From NCBI GenBank assembly GCA_037974665.1, contig CM075773.1:64076763-64140762 (forward strand): a DNA stretch of 64,000 nucleotides, in the 5' to 3' direction. The position numbers were made by a program, and so were the translations under genes. Shown piece after piece: positions 10,694-23,784 of this stretch (position 1 is its first letter; each line of letters starts with the position of its first letter). The DNA is from Ehretia macrophylla. Lineage: Eukaryota > Streptophyta > Magnoliopsida > Boraginales > Ehretiaceae. The notes beneath the pieces are model-generated. The model had not been told where the DNA came from and did not search any database. It saw only the letters and a list, made by a program, of their open reading frames with translations.

Positions 10694-13079
10694 ATGAATG
10701 ACTCCGGCCAAAAGGTTAGCGAATCCGACTTCCATTCTTTTTGAGGAAAATAACCGACCCCAACCAAGGGGGCTAGCTGCTCTTTTATACTTCTTCATCC
10801 TTATGACACTATACCATCTTAATGTCTTCAACTCTTCATTTCTTTGATTCCTTGTGGTGTATTCTTTTCCTCTTTAATCTAGAATCATTTCTTGAGAGAT
10901 AACTTCTTCTTCTTTGCAGGACGTATCATTCCACACCTACTTCCACAAGTATGTAACTGAAGTAGATGTTACATATTTAGCTCATGAGTCATAAAATAAA
11001 TATGATTAATGATACATGCATTTGTAACCAAAATCATACTTATATTTAATCCTTAGTTTTGTTATCATCAAAAGTATGAGTCATTTTGCCAACAACAACG
11101 CAAGAGCATCAAATCCAAAAGTTACTATTTAAGATTGTCCTTTTGTTATTCGAGTATGACTTGTTTTCACAAATTTGCAAGGAACGACAGCAGGAAAAGA
11201 AGGATTAATTGTCAACTAATAGCAACAGACGGGAAATGTTTTCCAATTGAATAAGAAACAACGACACATTACATTATGGGCAGCGTGGATACTAATTATT
11301 CATGCATGCTACGAAATCTATATTTTTCCTTCCACGTTGGAAATCAAGCTAGAAAATCATAGAAAATTCAGAAAATTCAAAAATTACAGATAATTCCAGA
11401 TCTAAAGAAAATTCAAGATCAGAAGAAAAGTCCAAATTACACAATCCTGGAAGATCTGAGAAACTAGAAAATTCTATGAATAAATTTCAGTTATAAGTAT
11501 GAGATATATGTTACAATTGTAATTTGAGCAAAAGCTTTGCAACTATGAGCCATAGAGCTCAATATCACAAGAGAGCCAAAGAACTCCACATCACAAATAT
11601 GAGCCATTGAGCTCAAGAGAAAAGAGAGTCATAGAGCTCCCATTCATATACAGGAATCATGATGTATATATCTATGGAGAACCGTGATATCTTATGTGGT
11701 TAGAGATATTACTCTAACCCAAATTTCACACATTTTACAAAATCACAATATTATACTCCATATATTCTCAATCAATGAAAATTCACATTTATCCCCCATT
11801 CTCAAAAAACCAACATTCCAACCAATATGCTGGACCTATTAAGAGGAAGAAGTATATTATTACTTGTGAGATAGTCACTCGATTAAAATGCAAAATGTAA
11901 TCTATGATGCATTATAATTAATTATGCATTTCTATGACATATGTACAATATCTTTCTGTGGTTGTGATTTCAGCGAATCTAAATTGATTTATAGAGCAAT
12001 ATTGGAGCTAAAAATATATAAATTCCTAAATCGATACCTGTGTTATCCGAAGTCCTTTTCTTTTTATAACATAGGGTATCATCTGAGTGAATGGTAATAA
12101 TTTGGTGTGTGAAAACTTTTTTACTATCATGCTATCTGTAACCATATTAAACTCTTTTATAAACATTATTGTCAGTGTTGGGATGAGGGCGTAATACTAA
12201 GTGGATAATCATGTATTATCATATAGGCCGTGATATATAATGATTATCAACCTTTGATAATATTATTGATTTTACTTTTATGCGGTTTACACGTAAGATA
12301 GTACCTTGTGCCAAGCAAAGATACAATACCCATACAAGTAAAGATTATTTATATGTATTTCAGCGGGAACGGAGCCAGAAGTCGAGTTTTAAAGGATCAA
12401 AATTATTTTTTTTTACAATATTTTTTGAATTAATAGAAAATAGATTCAATTTTTACAGTTAAAGTTGAAAGTTATATATATCTATTTAAATCTAATAGAC
12501 ATACACCTACTAGCAAAAAACTATCCAAAAAAAAAAAAAAATGCAACTGTAGTGATTTAAACCCTATACTATCAACATAATATTATTTATGACTAACCAC
12601 CATAACTAACTCTATGTTTTTGAAGACCTTTACAACTTTTTCGGTTTTTAGATAATATAGATTTTTTTTTTAAAAAAAAGGTACGGCATATGTACCTCGT
12701 AACTGCGCGATTTTCTGGCAATGGCAAATTAGCAAAAGTTGGCACTTCCCCAATCTTTCCATTTTTTTTTTCTTTTATTTGACCAACTTAAGACTAGGCA
12801 AAAACTAACAAAAAATAACATATAGCTGTGGTGACTTAAATTCTCACCAACCATATAAATGTATTTATACCTAACCACCACAACTAACTAATATTTTAAA
12901 AAAATTTACAACTTTTTAAGAAAGCGAAAACCAAACCCCATACGAATGTCATACGACTTGAATGATGATTCTTCAAGAAAATGGCTAGGGAACTCTGTAA
13001 AAGGAACTCCTCCCTCTGTCCCTGTATTTCAGTAATCATCTTTCTCTGCTCTCATGAAGAGATATATGTGGATACAATA
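10694..13079. other. Intergenic DNA, possible decayed repeats
   Basis: No gene recognised. 11535-11630 has several copies of GAGCCATAGAGCTC-like words. From about 12366 a GAACGGAGCCAGAAGTCG start resembles the hAT-type ends found elsewhere in this window, and two blocks at about 12505-12637 and 12790-12924 are imperfect copies of each other, but no matching far end was found. Confidence 0.35.
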
Positions 13080-15310
13080 TTTTGACCATATTATTCTCTT
13101 CATAATATTCATCACACTGCAATATTAATTTAAGACCTTTCTTACTTATTCCTCTAGAAATTGCAACATATAATTGGCCTTGAGAAAACACTCGTCTGGA
13201 AAGAAATATGCCCACTTTTGTATAGTGATTGACCTTGAGTCTTATTAATTGTCATCACATAGCATACTGAAATAGGGAATTGCTTTATTTTCAATGTCAA
13301 ATGGCAATCTATTGTTTACTGGGTGATAAGATTATTTTTGTTAAGAATAATTTATTGACAGGCCCTATACCAATGATCAGACGAACCTCAATGAAGAAGC
13401 AACTTCCCAAATGAGTAACGATCATTATCATCCCATTATAAAGCCTAGCATGTTAAATGATATTTCTTAATAACATCAAATTAACTCTAATCTTCAGTTT
13501 GAATTCACGATCTTGCACTCTAACAGTTCTTGAGTTTTTTTTTTTTTTTTTTCAACTAACCAAAAATGTGTTGTGCAAAGTACATTTACATCAGTCAAAG
13601 CGTATATGCCAACGTGAACAAAGGTTTCTATTTACTAAGCTATCCACAAATTTATAATTAATAGAAATTTTGTCTCTAATATCGACAAAGATATTCCCGA
13701 TGATTTGGTCATCCGACTCAACCAGGTGGAGAATAGATAAGCATTACTCTCTTGTGTTGTGTGATTACATGTTGAATCAAAACTTTTGAACAATTGTTCC
13801 TCACTTGAGATTTTGTTCATTATGAATTCATTATTCCTAAGAAGAATACTTTTGTTGGCATAAGTATTGCTCTTTGTTGCCTGTAGGTAGCGTTCATTGT
13901 AGTAACCAACATATGTTTACCATTTGTTCAAATGGTTATGCAACTTGGATGTATCAATATGCTTCTATTATCATATGCGAGTTCTCCACGACACCATCAC
14001 CATTATTGAGAATGCATTAATTGGAAAACTCTTCTATTTCGAATTTTTGTTAAGCTAATGTAGCCATTTCAAAATGCATATATTTTACAACGCTAACGCT
14101 CTATTATGTTTCCATAAATATGATTATTTTAATGATATTTTCACTATGTGATTTCTCAAACCTTATGGAACAACTAAAAAGGGTTTGTCTAAAATCTCCT
14201 CCTAATGCCGTAGTCATTCCTGTGAATGTTCCATTGTCACCATTAAAGGTATTACTGAATAAATCTTTCAATGTTTGTGTAGACTTTCAAAACAAAATTT
14301 GTTTTTCTCAATGGAAACTTGTTTCACATTATCAAAGATGTTTTACAAATCAATTTTGAGCCGATTATGTTTTTTGTTTGATTTGACATATAGGGAAAAT
14401 GTCACATTTAGTCTCTATTATTTCAAAAAAATTAATTTGGTCCCTATTATTTAAATTTTTTCAATTTTAAACCTATTGTTTTTTCAAAAGTTTCAATTTC
14501 ATCTCTATTGTTTCTAAATTTTTTTAATTTTATCCCTATTATTTTTCTAAAGTGTCAAAGTCGTTCTTATTATTCAAAATAGTCAATTTAGTCTATATTA
14601 CTTTCTAAAAAAAATTAAATTAGCCTCTATTCTTCCTCAAAAAAAAATTAATTTATTTCCTGAATAATAAGGAGGAATTTAAAACTTTTAAAAAAATAAT
14701 AAGGACATAATTAAAACTTTTAAGAAAATAATATGGACGAAATTAAATTTGTTGAAAAATAATAGGGACGAAATTAAAAATTTTGAAAAATAATAGGGAT
14801 AAAATTAAAAAATTTTAAAAAATAATAGTGACGAAATTGAAAAAATTTAAATTATAGAAACCACATTGAAGCTTTTATAAAACAATAAGAATTAAATGTG
14901 ATATTTTTCCTGACATATATATTGACTCTTCCATTGGATTAATAATATTCTAAAGGTCAGTGCCTCATTTTCCTACCCGATAACACTAAGCAATACATGA
15001 TGATGCAAAAGATAATATAATTCTTCTTCGAAATGTAATTTAGAAAAGTACCTTAACTAAATATGTGTCATTTTCCATTAGTTATGTACTTTTGTTTGTT
15101 TGAATAAATGTTTTATTTCTTGACCAAAAAAAAAAAAAAATGTCCCCATAACTGCTTACCAAAAAACATTTTGCCCATCTGATTATACACAAATTCAAAA
15201 ACCTTTTCCTATGTAGATACCTGATCATTATTCATTAAGCTGCATAGTATTTCAAAGTCCTTTGGCAAATCAATCTTGTTATAATTGAATTTCTCTTCCA
15301 ATAATTTTGT
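13080..15310 (-). pseudogene. Helitron PIF1-type helicase remnant, split by a MITE
   Basis: Helitron RepHel proteins end in a PIF1-family helicase that drives rolling-circle transposition. Reading the minus strand from 15310 gives LLEEKFNYNKIDLPKDFEIL and FVYNQMGKMFFG (leading into where the Walker A block should be). The MITE at 14393-14910 follows, then ALGGDFRQTLLVV near 14170, RAILMPTKVFF near 13870, NGMIMIVTHLG near 13430, and the C-terminal VGIFLSRRVFSQGQLYVAIS near 13200 with KKGLKLI after it. Stops and frame changes occur throughout, including one beside NKTQGQSL near 13240. The Rep (HUH) domain and the Helitron termini were not found. Dead copy, family call strong. Confidence 0.85.
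14393..14910. mobile_element. Mutator-like MITE with perfect 9-bp target duplication
   Basis: TGACATATA occurs at 14384-14392 and again at 14911-14919. The element between starts GGGAAAATGTCACATTTAGT and ends as the reverse complement of GGAAAAATATCACATTTAAT. The interior is a large imperfect palindrome of repeated CCCTATTATTT / AAATAATAGGGA words. A 9-bp duplication is typical of Mutator-like elements. It interrupts the Helitron helicase. A relative lies at 52603-53157. Confidence 0.88.
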
Positions 15311-15505
15311 TTATGCAAAACAGCATATGAATGTGAGTTTTGAAAAGGCATGTTATGAAAACAATACAATGGCATACTGTTGGCATGAAACAATTCTTCA
15401 ATGTGGAGCAACACATAATGTTGTATATTTGGCTCGTCCAGTTGCATATATGATCATCTCACGAGAAAAAGCACTGAGAGATAAAATTGATATATTCTTA
15501 CAACC

Positions 15506-16063
15506 CGTGGTGGAGCCAGGCACCGGAAGTTAGGGGGTGCACTACGTGGCAAAGTTAGTAATTGAGGTCAAGGACACTTATTTACACAAATTTGTTTTAT
15601 ATAAATTTATATAAAAAAAATCTATTGTCTATATACCTACATTCATGATTTTAATGATAAACGATTACCATATTGAAAAATAGAAAATTCATTAGTATTT
15701 GAATCTGAATTATTTAATTAAAGACACAAAATAATCAATTAGAATAAAAATAATCTAAAAATTGTTCAGAAAATTAAAATTAAAATAAATGTACAATTAA
15801 CCTAGAAAAATTAACTTAAATGTTAAAAATATTACAAAAATAAATGAAGTAAAATTCATACACAATGATAAACACAAGTCTCCAAAATATAGAAAATAAA
15901 TTGAAAACCTATTTAAAAATAAAAAAAAATAGAAGTGAAAAATGAAGAGAGAAAAGCATGAGGATATGGAGGAAAGATTATTATTATTTTTTAAAAGGCT
16001 AGAATTTTATTTTATTTTTCAAAATTATAGGGGGTGCACATGCCTACTTGGCTCCCGCCAGTG
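15506..16063. mobile_element. hAT-like non-autonomous element, copy 1 of a head-to-tail pair
   Basis: Starts CGTGGTGGAGCCAGGCACC and ends GGCTCCCGCCAGTG, giving inverted termini of the GGCGGAGCC type. Interior is AT-rich and non-coding, and closely similar to the following copy. Confidence 0.6.
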
Positions 16064-16632
16064 CAGTGGCGGAGCCAGGTACCGGGGATTAGAGGGAGCA
16101 CTACGTGGCAGAGTCAATAATTAACTAGAGTTAGAAATACTCATTTATGCAAATTTATTTTATATAAATTACAAAAATAAAAAATAAAAACTATTGTCTT
16201 TATGCCTAGAATCATGATTTTGATGATAAGAGATCACAATATTTAAAAATAAAGAATTCGTGGATATTCAAATCCGAAATGTTTATTTAAAGACACAAAA
16301 TAATCAATTAAAAATAAAAAATAATCTAAAAATAAATTTTTAAAATTGAAATAAATATACTATTAAACTAGAACACTTTAAATTAAATGTTAAAAATATT
16401 ACAAAAACAAATGATTTGAAATCCATACGATGATATACACAAATAGTCCCCAAAATATAAAAAATAAATAGAAAGCCTATTTAAGAATAAGAGAATAAAA
16501 GTGAAATAAAGAGATAAAAGCATGAGGAAAGAGAAAGAATAAAAATAAAAGGATATCCAAATAATGGGAAAAAAATAATAAAATTTCAAGGGTTGCATGT
16601 GGCCCCCTGAATGCTACTTGGCTCCGCCAATG
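16064..16632. mobile_element. hAT-like non-autonomous element, copy 2
   Basis: Starts CAGTGGCGGAGCCAGGTACC directly after copy 1 and ends GGCTCCGCCAATG. The pair is flanked by CAACC on both sides (15501-15505 and 16636-16640), which may be part of an 8-bp target duplication or chance coding similarity in the host TNP2. Confidence 0.6.
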
Positions 16633-17683
16633 GCTCAACCTGAATGCTTCATTACTAAAAGAAATGTTACAAACGAGTGTTTAACATTTTGCTCTAGATA
16701 TCTTGATGGTATTGAGACGATATTCAGTCAACCTCGTCGAAATCTGATCTAGATGTAATGGACCTTGAGGGAGATAAATATTTATTCAAATTGCTGGTAA
16801 AGTTATAAGTTCAAGTGAACTGATATTGTTGGAATTAAAAACGTGGGTTCAAGTGCACTGATACGTACATGATGAAGTGAGTAAATTTTGAGAGGAAGTC
16901 CAAATATTTGCAAATTGTACTATCATTGAAACTTCTTTTTTTACAATTGATGTTTGTTGAAGAGAATTTATAACAATTAAGAAGAGGATGCTTCAAAACA
17001 GAAGGCTCAAACAACATGTTCTCTTGTAGTTGGTGAGATGAATTTCCTGATTGATTTAAAATTCATGTAAGTACAAATATATCCATATCATGCATATTTA
17101 ATTTAATTTTCCAATATTATATTATTGGCATTTCTCATGTAATTTTAGGTTTCTACATAGCGAGAGGTGAATGTATTCTAGACAATGAGACAACTTGCTA
17201 TTAGACCTAAAAGATATGCAAAACATTTTAAAGGTATCATAATCAACAACATCAGATTTTTTTACCAAAAAATAGGATATGGAGAAAACAATATGAAATA
17301 CTAGAGTTGTTCTCATGTCACATACCATAAGTTATTCATCTGTGCAAGATAAACACCCCATTGATGGCAATGTAGACCTTTTTTGTGAGTTGGCTAACAT
17401 AATTGAGATCGATGATGATAGGTACAACTCAATATTATACTATTTTGTTGTGATTGGGATGATGTGACCAAAAGTGTAAAGAAACATCAGTTTAGATTTA
17501 AATTGGTAAATTTTTCTCGGGAGCACAAATCATGATTCATTTATTATATCTTCTCAAGCTCGATAAGTGTTTTATGTACAAGATTTGAAATATTCCAAGT
17601 GGAGTATAACCCTAAAAACTACACTAAGAAAAGATGAAAAAATAAAAAATGAGACGAGTAAAGATAAAAGACAAAAAAAAAAT

Positions 17684-20133
17684 TGTCATGTCCCGAAAAT
17701 CCACTCAAGGCGAATCTTGAAATGTGACTGCTGCGAGCTTAAAAGGATCATCCTTTTTAAGTCTGTAAGGCACGAAACATACATGTGCATACCATAAATA
17801 AGACGGTATATATATATATCTCAAAGCAACTAAAAACACATCAAATGGTCCAAGTCTCCAAATCAGATAAAGTGGACTATGAAGTTTATTACAAATAGAG
17901 ACGGAGCTAGAAATTTAGTATTGGGAAGAGGGGGGGCAATATTGTTTTTTGTACAATATCAATGGTGAAATTGTCAAGAAGTAGTTCTCTGCCAAACACT
18001 AAATTCCTATGTATTCACTAGATTTGAACTATAATTTTCATTTTAGAAACTAAAAACTTAAAATAGCTAAGTGTAATGGCTTCATAAACTAGTTTTGTTA
18101 CTTTATACACATACTTATAATTGACTTTAAAAAAATCTAAAATTGACTGAAAAATAAAACATCAACTAATAACTAGAAAAAAATATATAAATGACTAGAA
18201 AATGTAAAATAAAACACGGCTCACTAAATTATCCACTAAAATAATCTATTTATGACATGAAATTGAGCATTAAAATGTAATGAACCTTTACATACACTAA
18301 AAATTAGTAAGAAAATGTTTCAATCAAGTTAATTACCTTAGCTTGATTGATGTCTTGCCTCAAGAGTAAAGATGCTTGCACACTGAAAAAAATATCGATA
18401 AAATATGTTATTAATAAAATGATATAATTAAGTAAAATTAATAACTAAAAGTATTTTACTGATATATTATCTTAGCTTGGTTTGTCTAATTTAAAGCATA
18501 CTTATTTCGTACAAATTAAATTTTTTTGAAAATGAATTTAGGTGTAGATTGGGGTTTTGAGAAGAAGGTGAAATGAAGAAGAAGAAGAATTGAAAATGGT
18601 TTCCGCGAGGAGGGGGAATGGAAAGAAGAAGGTTCTTTTTAAATATAAATAATGCAATTATTAAAGTAAAAAGAAAATAAAGTTCACATGATTATGCCTA
18701 AAGAAAGACTTTGAATAATTTTTTTAATGGAAAGTGGGGGGCAAAGTGATTTTTTTTTTTAAAAAAAATTACTTTCAACCTTTTTCTTTTAAAAGTTTGC
18801 GGGGGACGAAGATGATTTTTTTTTTTTAAAAAAAAAAAATTACCTTCAACATTTTTTTTTTCCCCTTGAGGTTTGGGGGCCAGGCCCCTACTTGCCCCCT
18901 CCCTCCGTCGTTGAATTCTTAGTCCATAAAGGGAAAGAACTAATGATGAAACATTCAAGGAACTAAAGTCGCTCAAACGAAATAAAGTCCTAGAGCAATC
19001 ATGGAAGTAAAGCTAAGATTCTAGTCCCATAGAAGGTCGTTCACCCCAAGCCCATGAAATTTGAAGTTATTCCTCATTAACTAAAAAACATATACTTGGA
19101 ATACGAAATGCAACAAAACACGATTTGAGACAAAAATCTTAGTAAGCAGCAAGACCACCAAAATAGCTTGGGGCCTTACTATGTGAAAATACGATGCTAT
19201 GCGATTAAAATGGAGTTCAAAATGTGTTTGATCAATGAAAATCTCTATGTTGCAGAATGTCATTCAATACCATGAGTCATAAACAAGAGAGCTTATAAGT
19301 AATTAATAACATAAACAATATGTATAAGTGTGCCCAAAATGCAATAACAATACGATAACCGTTGTACCAAAAGAGATATAACAAAATGGGTGATTGCTAC
19401 TACTTAGAAGTAGCATGATATAATAAGAGGGATTTAGTTGCTCCACGAACCACCGAAAAACATTCGAGAGTTTCAATTTAGCAGTAGTATAATATAATAA
19501 GAGTGATTTAGTTGCTGCACAAACCACCGAAAAACAATTGGGAGTCCCAATGATAAGATTGTTTACTACCGTAAAACATAGTATACGAACAAATAAAGAA
19601 TCCAAAACACGCTGAGCGATCAACTAAGGTACAACCCCAACCCCATAGTGGCACAAGGATCATGTGCGAAATTCACGAAAGTCCTTAAGTTCATTCATGG
19701 TCGATGTGTAAGATAATGCAAGTTGGCCCCAATTTTTTATTTTCCTTTGTTTGGGACCGTAAAATACTTTGATGCAAACTTAAAGAATGTACTAAATACA
19801 CATGGGTCAAAATGAGTTTGATAATAGATTTTTAGACAAGTTTGAGCAAATTTTCCAAAACAGCACCCGAGCGCAGTCTATCCCCACCCGGGCGCTATCA
19901 TGGCAGTGTGGTGGTTGCTGGTTTGGTGCATGGGTGCCAGAAAGTATGCCCAGGCGCTTCCCTAGAGCCCCAAACGCCCCAAATACGTTTTCTATGCAGT
20001 TTCATGTGTATTTTTCATACAAGATGCAATACAAGTTCTAAATCTAATGAGTAACAATTACATTGCCTTTAGTTAAGTCAAAGTTCCAATTTCATGCTAA
20101 AACAAGGTTAGTTTCACAAGTGAAAACTATGAA

Positions 20134-20177
<44 letters not shown>

Positions 20178-20640
20178 CGAAGATAATATCTAAATTTGAA
20201 CCCGATTAGCATTCCAACTGCACAAGTCACAATCCTAATTCCAAAAATAATATCTAGAAAATAATTATAACCATAGAATTTGTACGTCATAGCTACGCCA
20301 AGTAAGATATCAATTCTCAATCCAAACAAAGTTCACGAAGAGACCCAAGGTTTGATGACAAACCCTCCACACGAAATGGGCCTAGATTCGCAAAGACATT
20401 GTGACATCGATGCTTGAGAGTTTGGGTAAAGGGCAAGGATGTGAAACTACTATTACTCTAATACATAGGGATGCCACAAATATAAATAGTATTTATGCCG
20501 ACTCTAGGTTTAAGTATAAGGACTATTTGGGTTGAGCTTGTTAATGACGTTCTAAGAAAGCTAATCCAATTTGGTTTCTGAATATTCAATGAATTCCAAA
20601 ACTAGCTCCAAAATAAGGTGTAATATTTAACTCTGGACAA
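17684..20640 (+). repeat. Possible Ty3/gypsy LTR-derived sequence
   Basis: TGTCATGTCCCGAAAATCC at 17684, with the GAATCTTGAAATGTGAC stretch after it, resembles the start of LTRs of plant chromoviruses (Tekay/Del type). What follows is non-coding and LTR-like in texture but is interrupted at 17896-18913. No polypurine tract, primer site or internal gene was found, and the far end is not defined. Confidence 0.3.
17896..18913. mobile_element. Possible hAT-like element
   Basis: Starts TAGAGACGGAGCTAG and ends as the reverse complement of CAACGACGGAGGGAGG. Near the right end it has two G-rich/poly-T/poly-A blocks (18735-18775 and 18800-18862) that look like a local duplication. No matching 8-bp target duplication was found. 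Confidence 0.45.
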
Positions 20641-22525
20641 AATAAGGTGTAGGCTCCGTTTGTTTGCCGTAAAATATTCTTTCGGAAAATATTTTCTTAC
20701 TTTTACGGTGTTTGGTAACACCGAAAAATTGGTTAATCGGAAAATATTTTCCAATCAAAAATGGTGGGCTACTTTTTGAAGATTTTCCGGTGTTTGGTAA
20801 CACCGGAAAATTAATCAACCGGAAAATATTTTTCGGTTAAAAATGGTAGGCTATTTTTTAGAGATTTTCTGATGTTAGGTAACACCAGAAAATTGGTCAA
20901 CTGAAAAATATTTTTCGGTCAAAAATGACAGCTAGTTCAAAATTTGGAAAAATATTTTCATTTCTTTGAGAGATGAAAATATTTTCCGGAACTTAACTAC
21001 TCGTATTTTATGTGTATTTTTTTTTTTAATAAATCTCATGTCGGAAAATATTTTTTATTGTACATCCAAACACCATAAAATATTTTCCAGTATTCTATTT
21101 TCTAGGAAAATATTTTCCTCTGAAAACATTTTTCAAGAAAACATTTTCCACTGAAAATATTTTTCACAAATAAATTATTTTATGGTAAACAAACGAAGGA
21201 AAATATTTTATTTTTAAAAAAAATATTTTTCACTGAAAATATTTTTCACTGAAAATATTTTTCACAAATAAGTTATTTTACGACAAACAAACAGAGCCGT
21301 AATATTTAACTCTGGACAAATAAAGGTCCAAAAATGATGGGACTTTACCAAAAAGAAACATAATATCATAGGAAATTTGGGTTACGTATTTCTTCAAGTT
21401 TAAGTTTTTTCCATCACTTCTACCATAATATATATCATAGGATGGAGCTTGCCAGCAGCTCGAGTCATAATTAGATGTGACCCAAACTTGTGACGACTAA
21501 TAGGCAGCCATTTGCATGTATAAACTACTCCAGGAAAAAAAAGAAAAAAAGAAAAAAAGAAAAAAGAAAAAGTGAAGTATACCAATGAAAATGTATGTTG
21601 CGATATAACTAATGAGAAGGCAACTCACTATAGTTGATTATCCCTTTTTTGACTGACATTTTTCTTGGCATGTATAAATTATTTGGCCGAAGTAACCCTT
21701 TCGGGTATATATGTTAGTGTTTTTTATGTAATTGTCTCATTGTCAATTATACACCTTTTTTGACCACACTATAAGAGAGACACCTTTTTTGACCAAAGAA
21801 AAAAAATAATGAGAAGGTTGTGGCCAATAAACCAATATATATTTCATATAGCTGAATGCATGAGGTGATGGAGTGTCACTCTTTTGTTTATTCCCCCTTC
21901 ATGATTGGTTGACTATGAGATAAAAGGGAAGATGTTAAAATTAGTGATCAATCATTAAATTAATACATACATATATATACATAGTGGTGAATGAATATAG
22001 GAAGTTCAGGTCGTTAAATTTTTCAAGTTTGATGGAGCTGAAATCAGCATAAATTTTTCGTCTTCCTTCTATCAAATGGATAATTGCATTCTAACAAAGA
22101 CACACAAACCATACAGATATTTAGATTATCTCCAACAGTCTCTCTATTTTTTCTTTATAATAAAGAGTTAAACACGTCACTCTCTATTTTTAATCCCAAT
22201 ATATATATATTTTTGAAAGTCTATGTAATATCGTTAAAAAAAAGTTAATATTATTAAAAAAATATATGTAATACCGTTTAAAATAAGTTAACGGCCCCTC
22301 TATTTTTTTTCTATGTCATAAATGTTTTTATTTGAATTTTGGCCCCCCAATTTTAAAATCCTGACTCTGCCCCTGCAACAACCCCACCACTACCGCTACC
22401 ACTATATCACGGCAACACCGCCATTATATCACCGCACCCCCATAGAAACATCGTCACAGTCAATATCTGGAGGTTTACTTTGTTGATATTTTTGTGTATT
22501 TTGTTTGCTTTTTTTTTTTTTTAAA
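19354..22525 (+). repeat. Tandem segmental duplication, copy A (3,172 bp)
   Basis: Begins GATAACCGTTGTACC at 19354 and is followed at 22526 by the same start again. Copy A includes a 67-bp imperfect tandem (19409-19475 and about 19481-19545), a TA microsatellite (20139-20169), a MITE (20652-21298) and an A/G-rich run (21534-21571). It has no retained host gene. The two 79-residue frames at 19802 and 22974 are identical only because the DNA is duplicated. Confidence 0.88.
20652..21298. mobile_element. MITE with GGCTCYGTTTGTTTG termini (copy A)
   Basis: Starts GGCTCCGTTTGTTTGCCGTA and ends as the reverse complement of GGCTCTGTTTGTTTGTCGTA, flanked by GTA on both sides. The interior is a field of GAAAATATTTTCC-type palindromes. 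The termini resemble those of PIF/Harbinger-related MITEs, although the GTA flank is not the usual TWA. About 30 bp (AACTCTGGACAAA and neighbours) is also repeated on both sides. Confidence 0.65.
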
Positions 22526-23321
22526 GATAACCGTTGTACCAAAAGAGATATAACAAAATGGGTGATTGCTACTACTTAGAAGTAGCATGATATAATAAGA
22601 GTGATTTAGTTGCTCCACGAACCACCGAAAAACAATCGAGAGATATAATTTAGCAATAGTATAATATAATAAAAGTGATTTAGTTGCTGTACAAACTACC
22701 GAAAAACAATTGAGAGTTCCAATAATAAGATTGTTTACTATCGTAAAACATAGTATACGAACAAATAAAGAATCCAAACCACGCTGAGCGATCAACTAAG
22801 GTACAACCCCAACCCCCTAGTGGCACAAGGATCATGTGCGAAATTCACGAAAGTCCTTAAGTTCATTCATGGTCGATGTGTAAGATAATGCAAGTTGGCC
22901 CCAATTTTTTATTTTCCTTTGTTTGGCACCGTAAAATACTTTGATGCAAACTTAAAGAATGTACTAAATACACATGGGTCAAAATGAATTTGATAATAGA
23001 TTTTTAGACAAGTTTGAGCAAATTTTCCAAAACAGCACCCGAGCGCAGTCTATCCCCACCCGGGCGCTATCATGGCAGTGTGGTGGTTGCTGGTTTGGTG
23101 CATGGGTGCCAGAAAGTATGCCCAGGCGCTTCCCTAGAGCCCCAAACGCCCCAAATACGTTTTCTATGCAGTTTCATGTGTATTTTTCATACAAGATGCA
23201 ATACAAGTTCTAAATCTAATGAGTAACAATTACATTGCCTTTAGTTAAGTCAAAGTTCCAATTTCATGCTAAAACAAGGTTAGTTTCACAAGTGAAAACT
23301 ATGAATGCATATATATATATA

Positions 23322-23784
23322 GGGTGAAGTGCATCAGACCTCCTTGTACTTTAGCGAAAGTGCACAACACCCCCCTATAATTTAAAAATCCTCTGAGTTA
23401 GTCCTTGTAGTTTTTTAAAAGTGCACAACACCCCCCTACCGTTAAAAAATCCGTTAAATTTAACGGAGAGTGTACTTCACATGCGTTAATTGAGATTTTT
23501 ATTTTTATTTTTATTTTTAACGAAGTTATTCATTAAATAATTATATGAATTGACCAAATTACCATTTTTTTTTTGCCTAAACAAAAGATGAAATGGCAAA
23601 AGAGAGAAATGAAAAAAGAGGGTATTTACGTCTTTTTTACAAAATCCGTTAAATATGACGGATTTTATAACTGTAGGGGGTGTTGTGCACTTTTAAAAAA
23701 CATAGAAACTAGTTCAGAGAGTTTTTGAACTATAGGGAGTATTGTGCACTTTCGCTAAAGTATAAGGGGGTGTGGTGCACTTCA

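Larger units (their letters stand above)
15445..17640 (+). pseudogene. Second CACTA TNP2 remnant, interrupted and internally deleted
   Basis: From about 15445 the frame reads SREKALRDKIDIFLQP, equivalent to the Transposase_21 block at 5345-5402 of the other element. It is then cut by two hAT-like elements. At 16633 it resumes with AQPECFITKRNVTNECLTFC, SRYLDGIETIFSQPRRN, matching 6690-6790. About 1.3 kb of TNP2 is therefore missing at the interruption. Further on, broken frames match DUF4216: NIIEIDDDRYNSILYYF near 17400 and SSQAR then VFYVQDLKYSKWS near 17550-17605. Because it keeps the C-terminal DUF4216 region that the first element lacks, it is a separate lineage copy. Many stops; not functional. 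Confidence 0.8.

Noticed and set aside
15235-15533. Plus-strand ORF at 15285 and minus-strand ORF at 15235 as separate genes
   Set aside because: The minus strand here is the decayed Helitron helicase and only the end of the plus frame (from about 15445) is TNP2. Neither ORF is a gene unit.
19802-20054. Small ORFs seen identically at 19802 and 22974
   Set aside because: Identity follows from the segmental duplication. They lie in LTR-like non-coding DNA, two overlapping frames are both open, and no family is recognisable.
22300-22376. Reverse GGGGCAGAGTC end near 22363 as a full hAT element
   Set aside because: No partner terminus or target duplication was found at a reasonable distance; it is kept only as one of the recurring ends.
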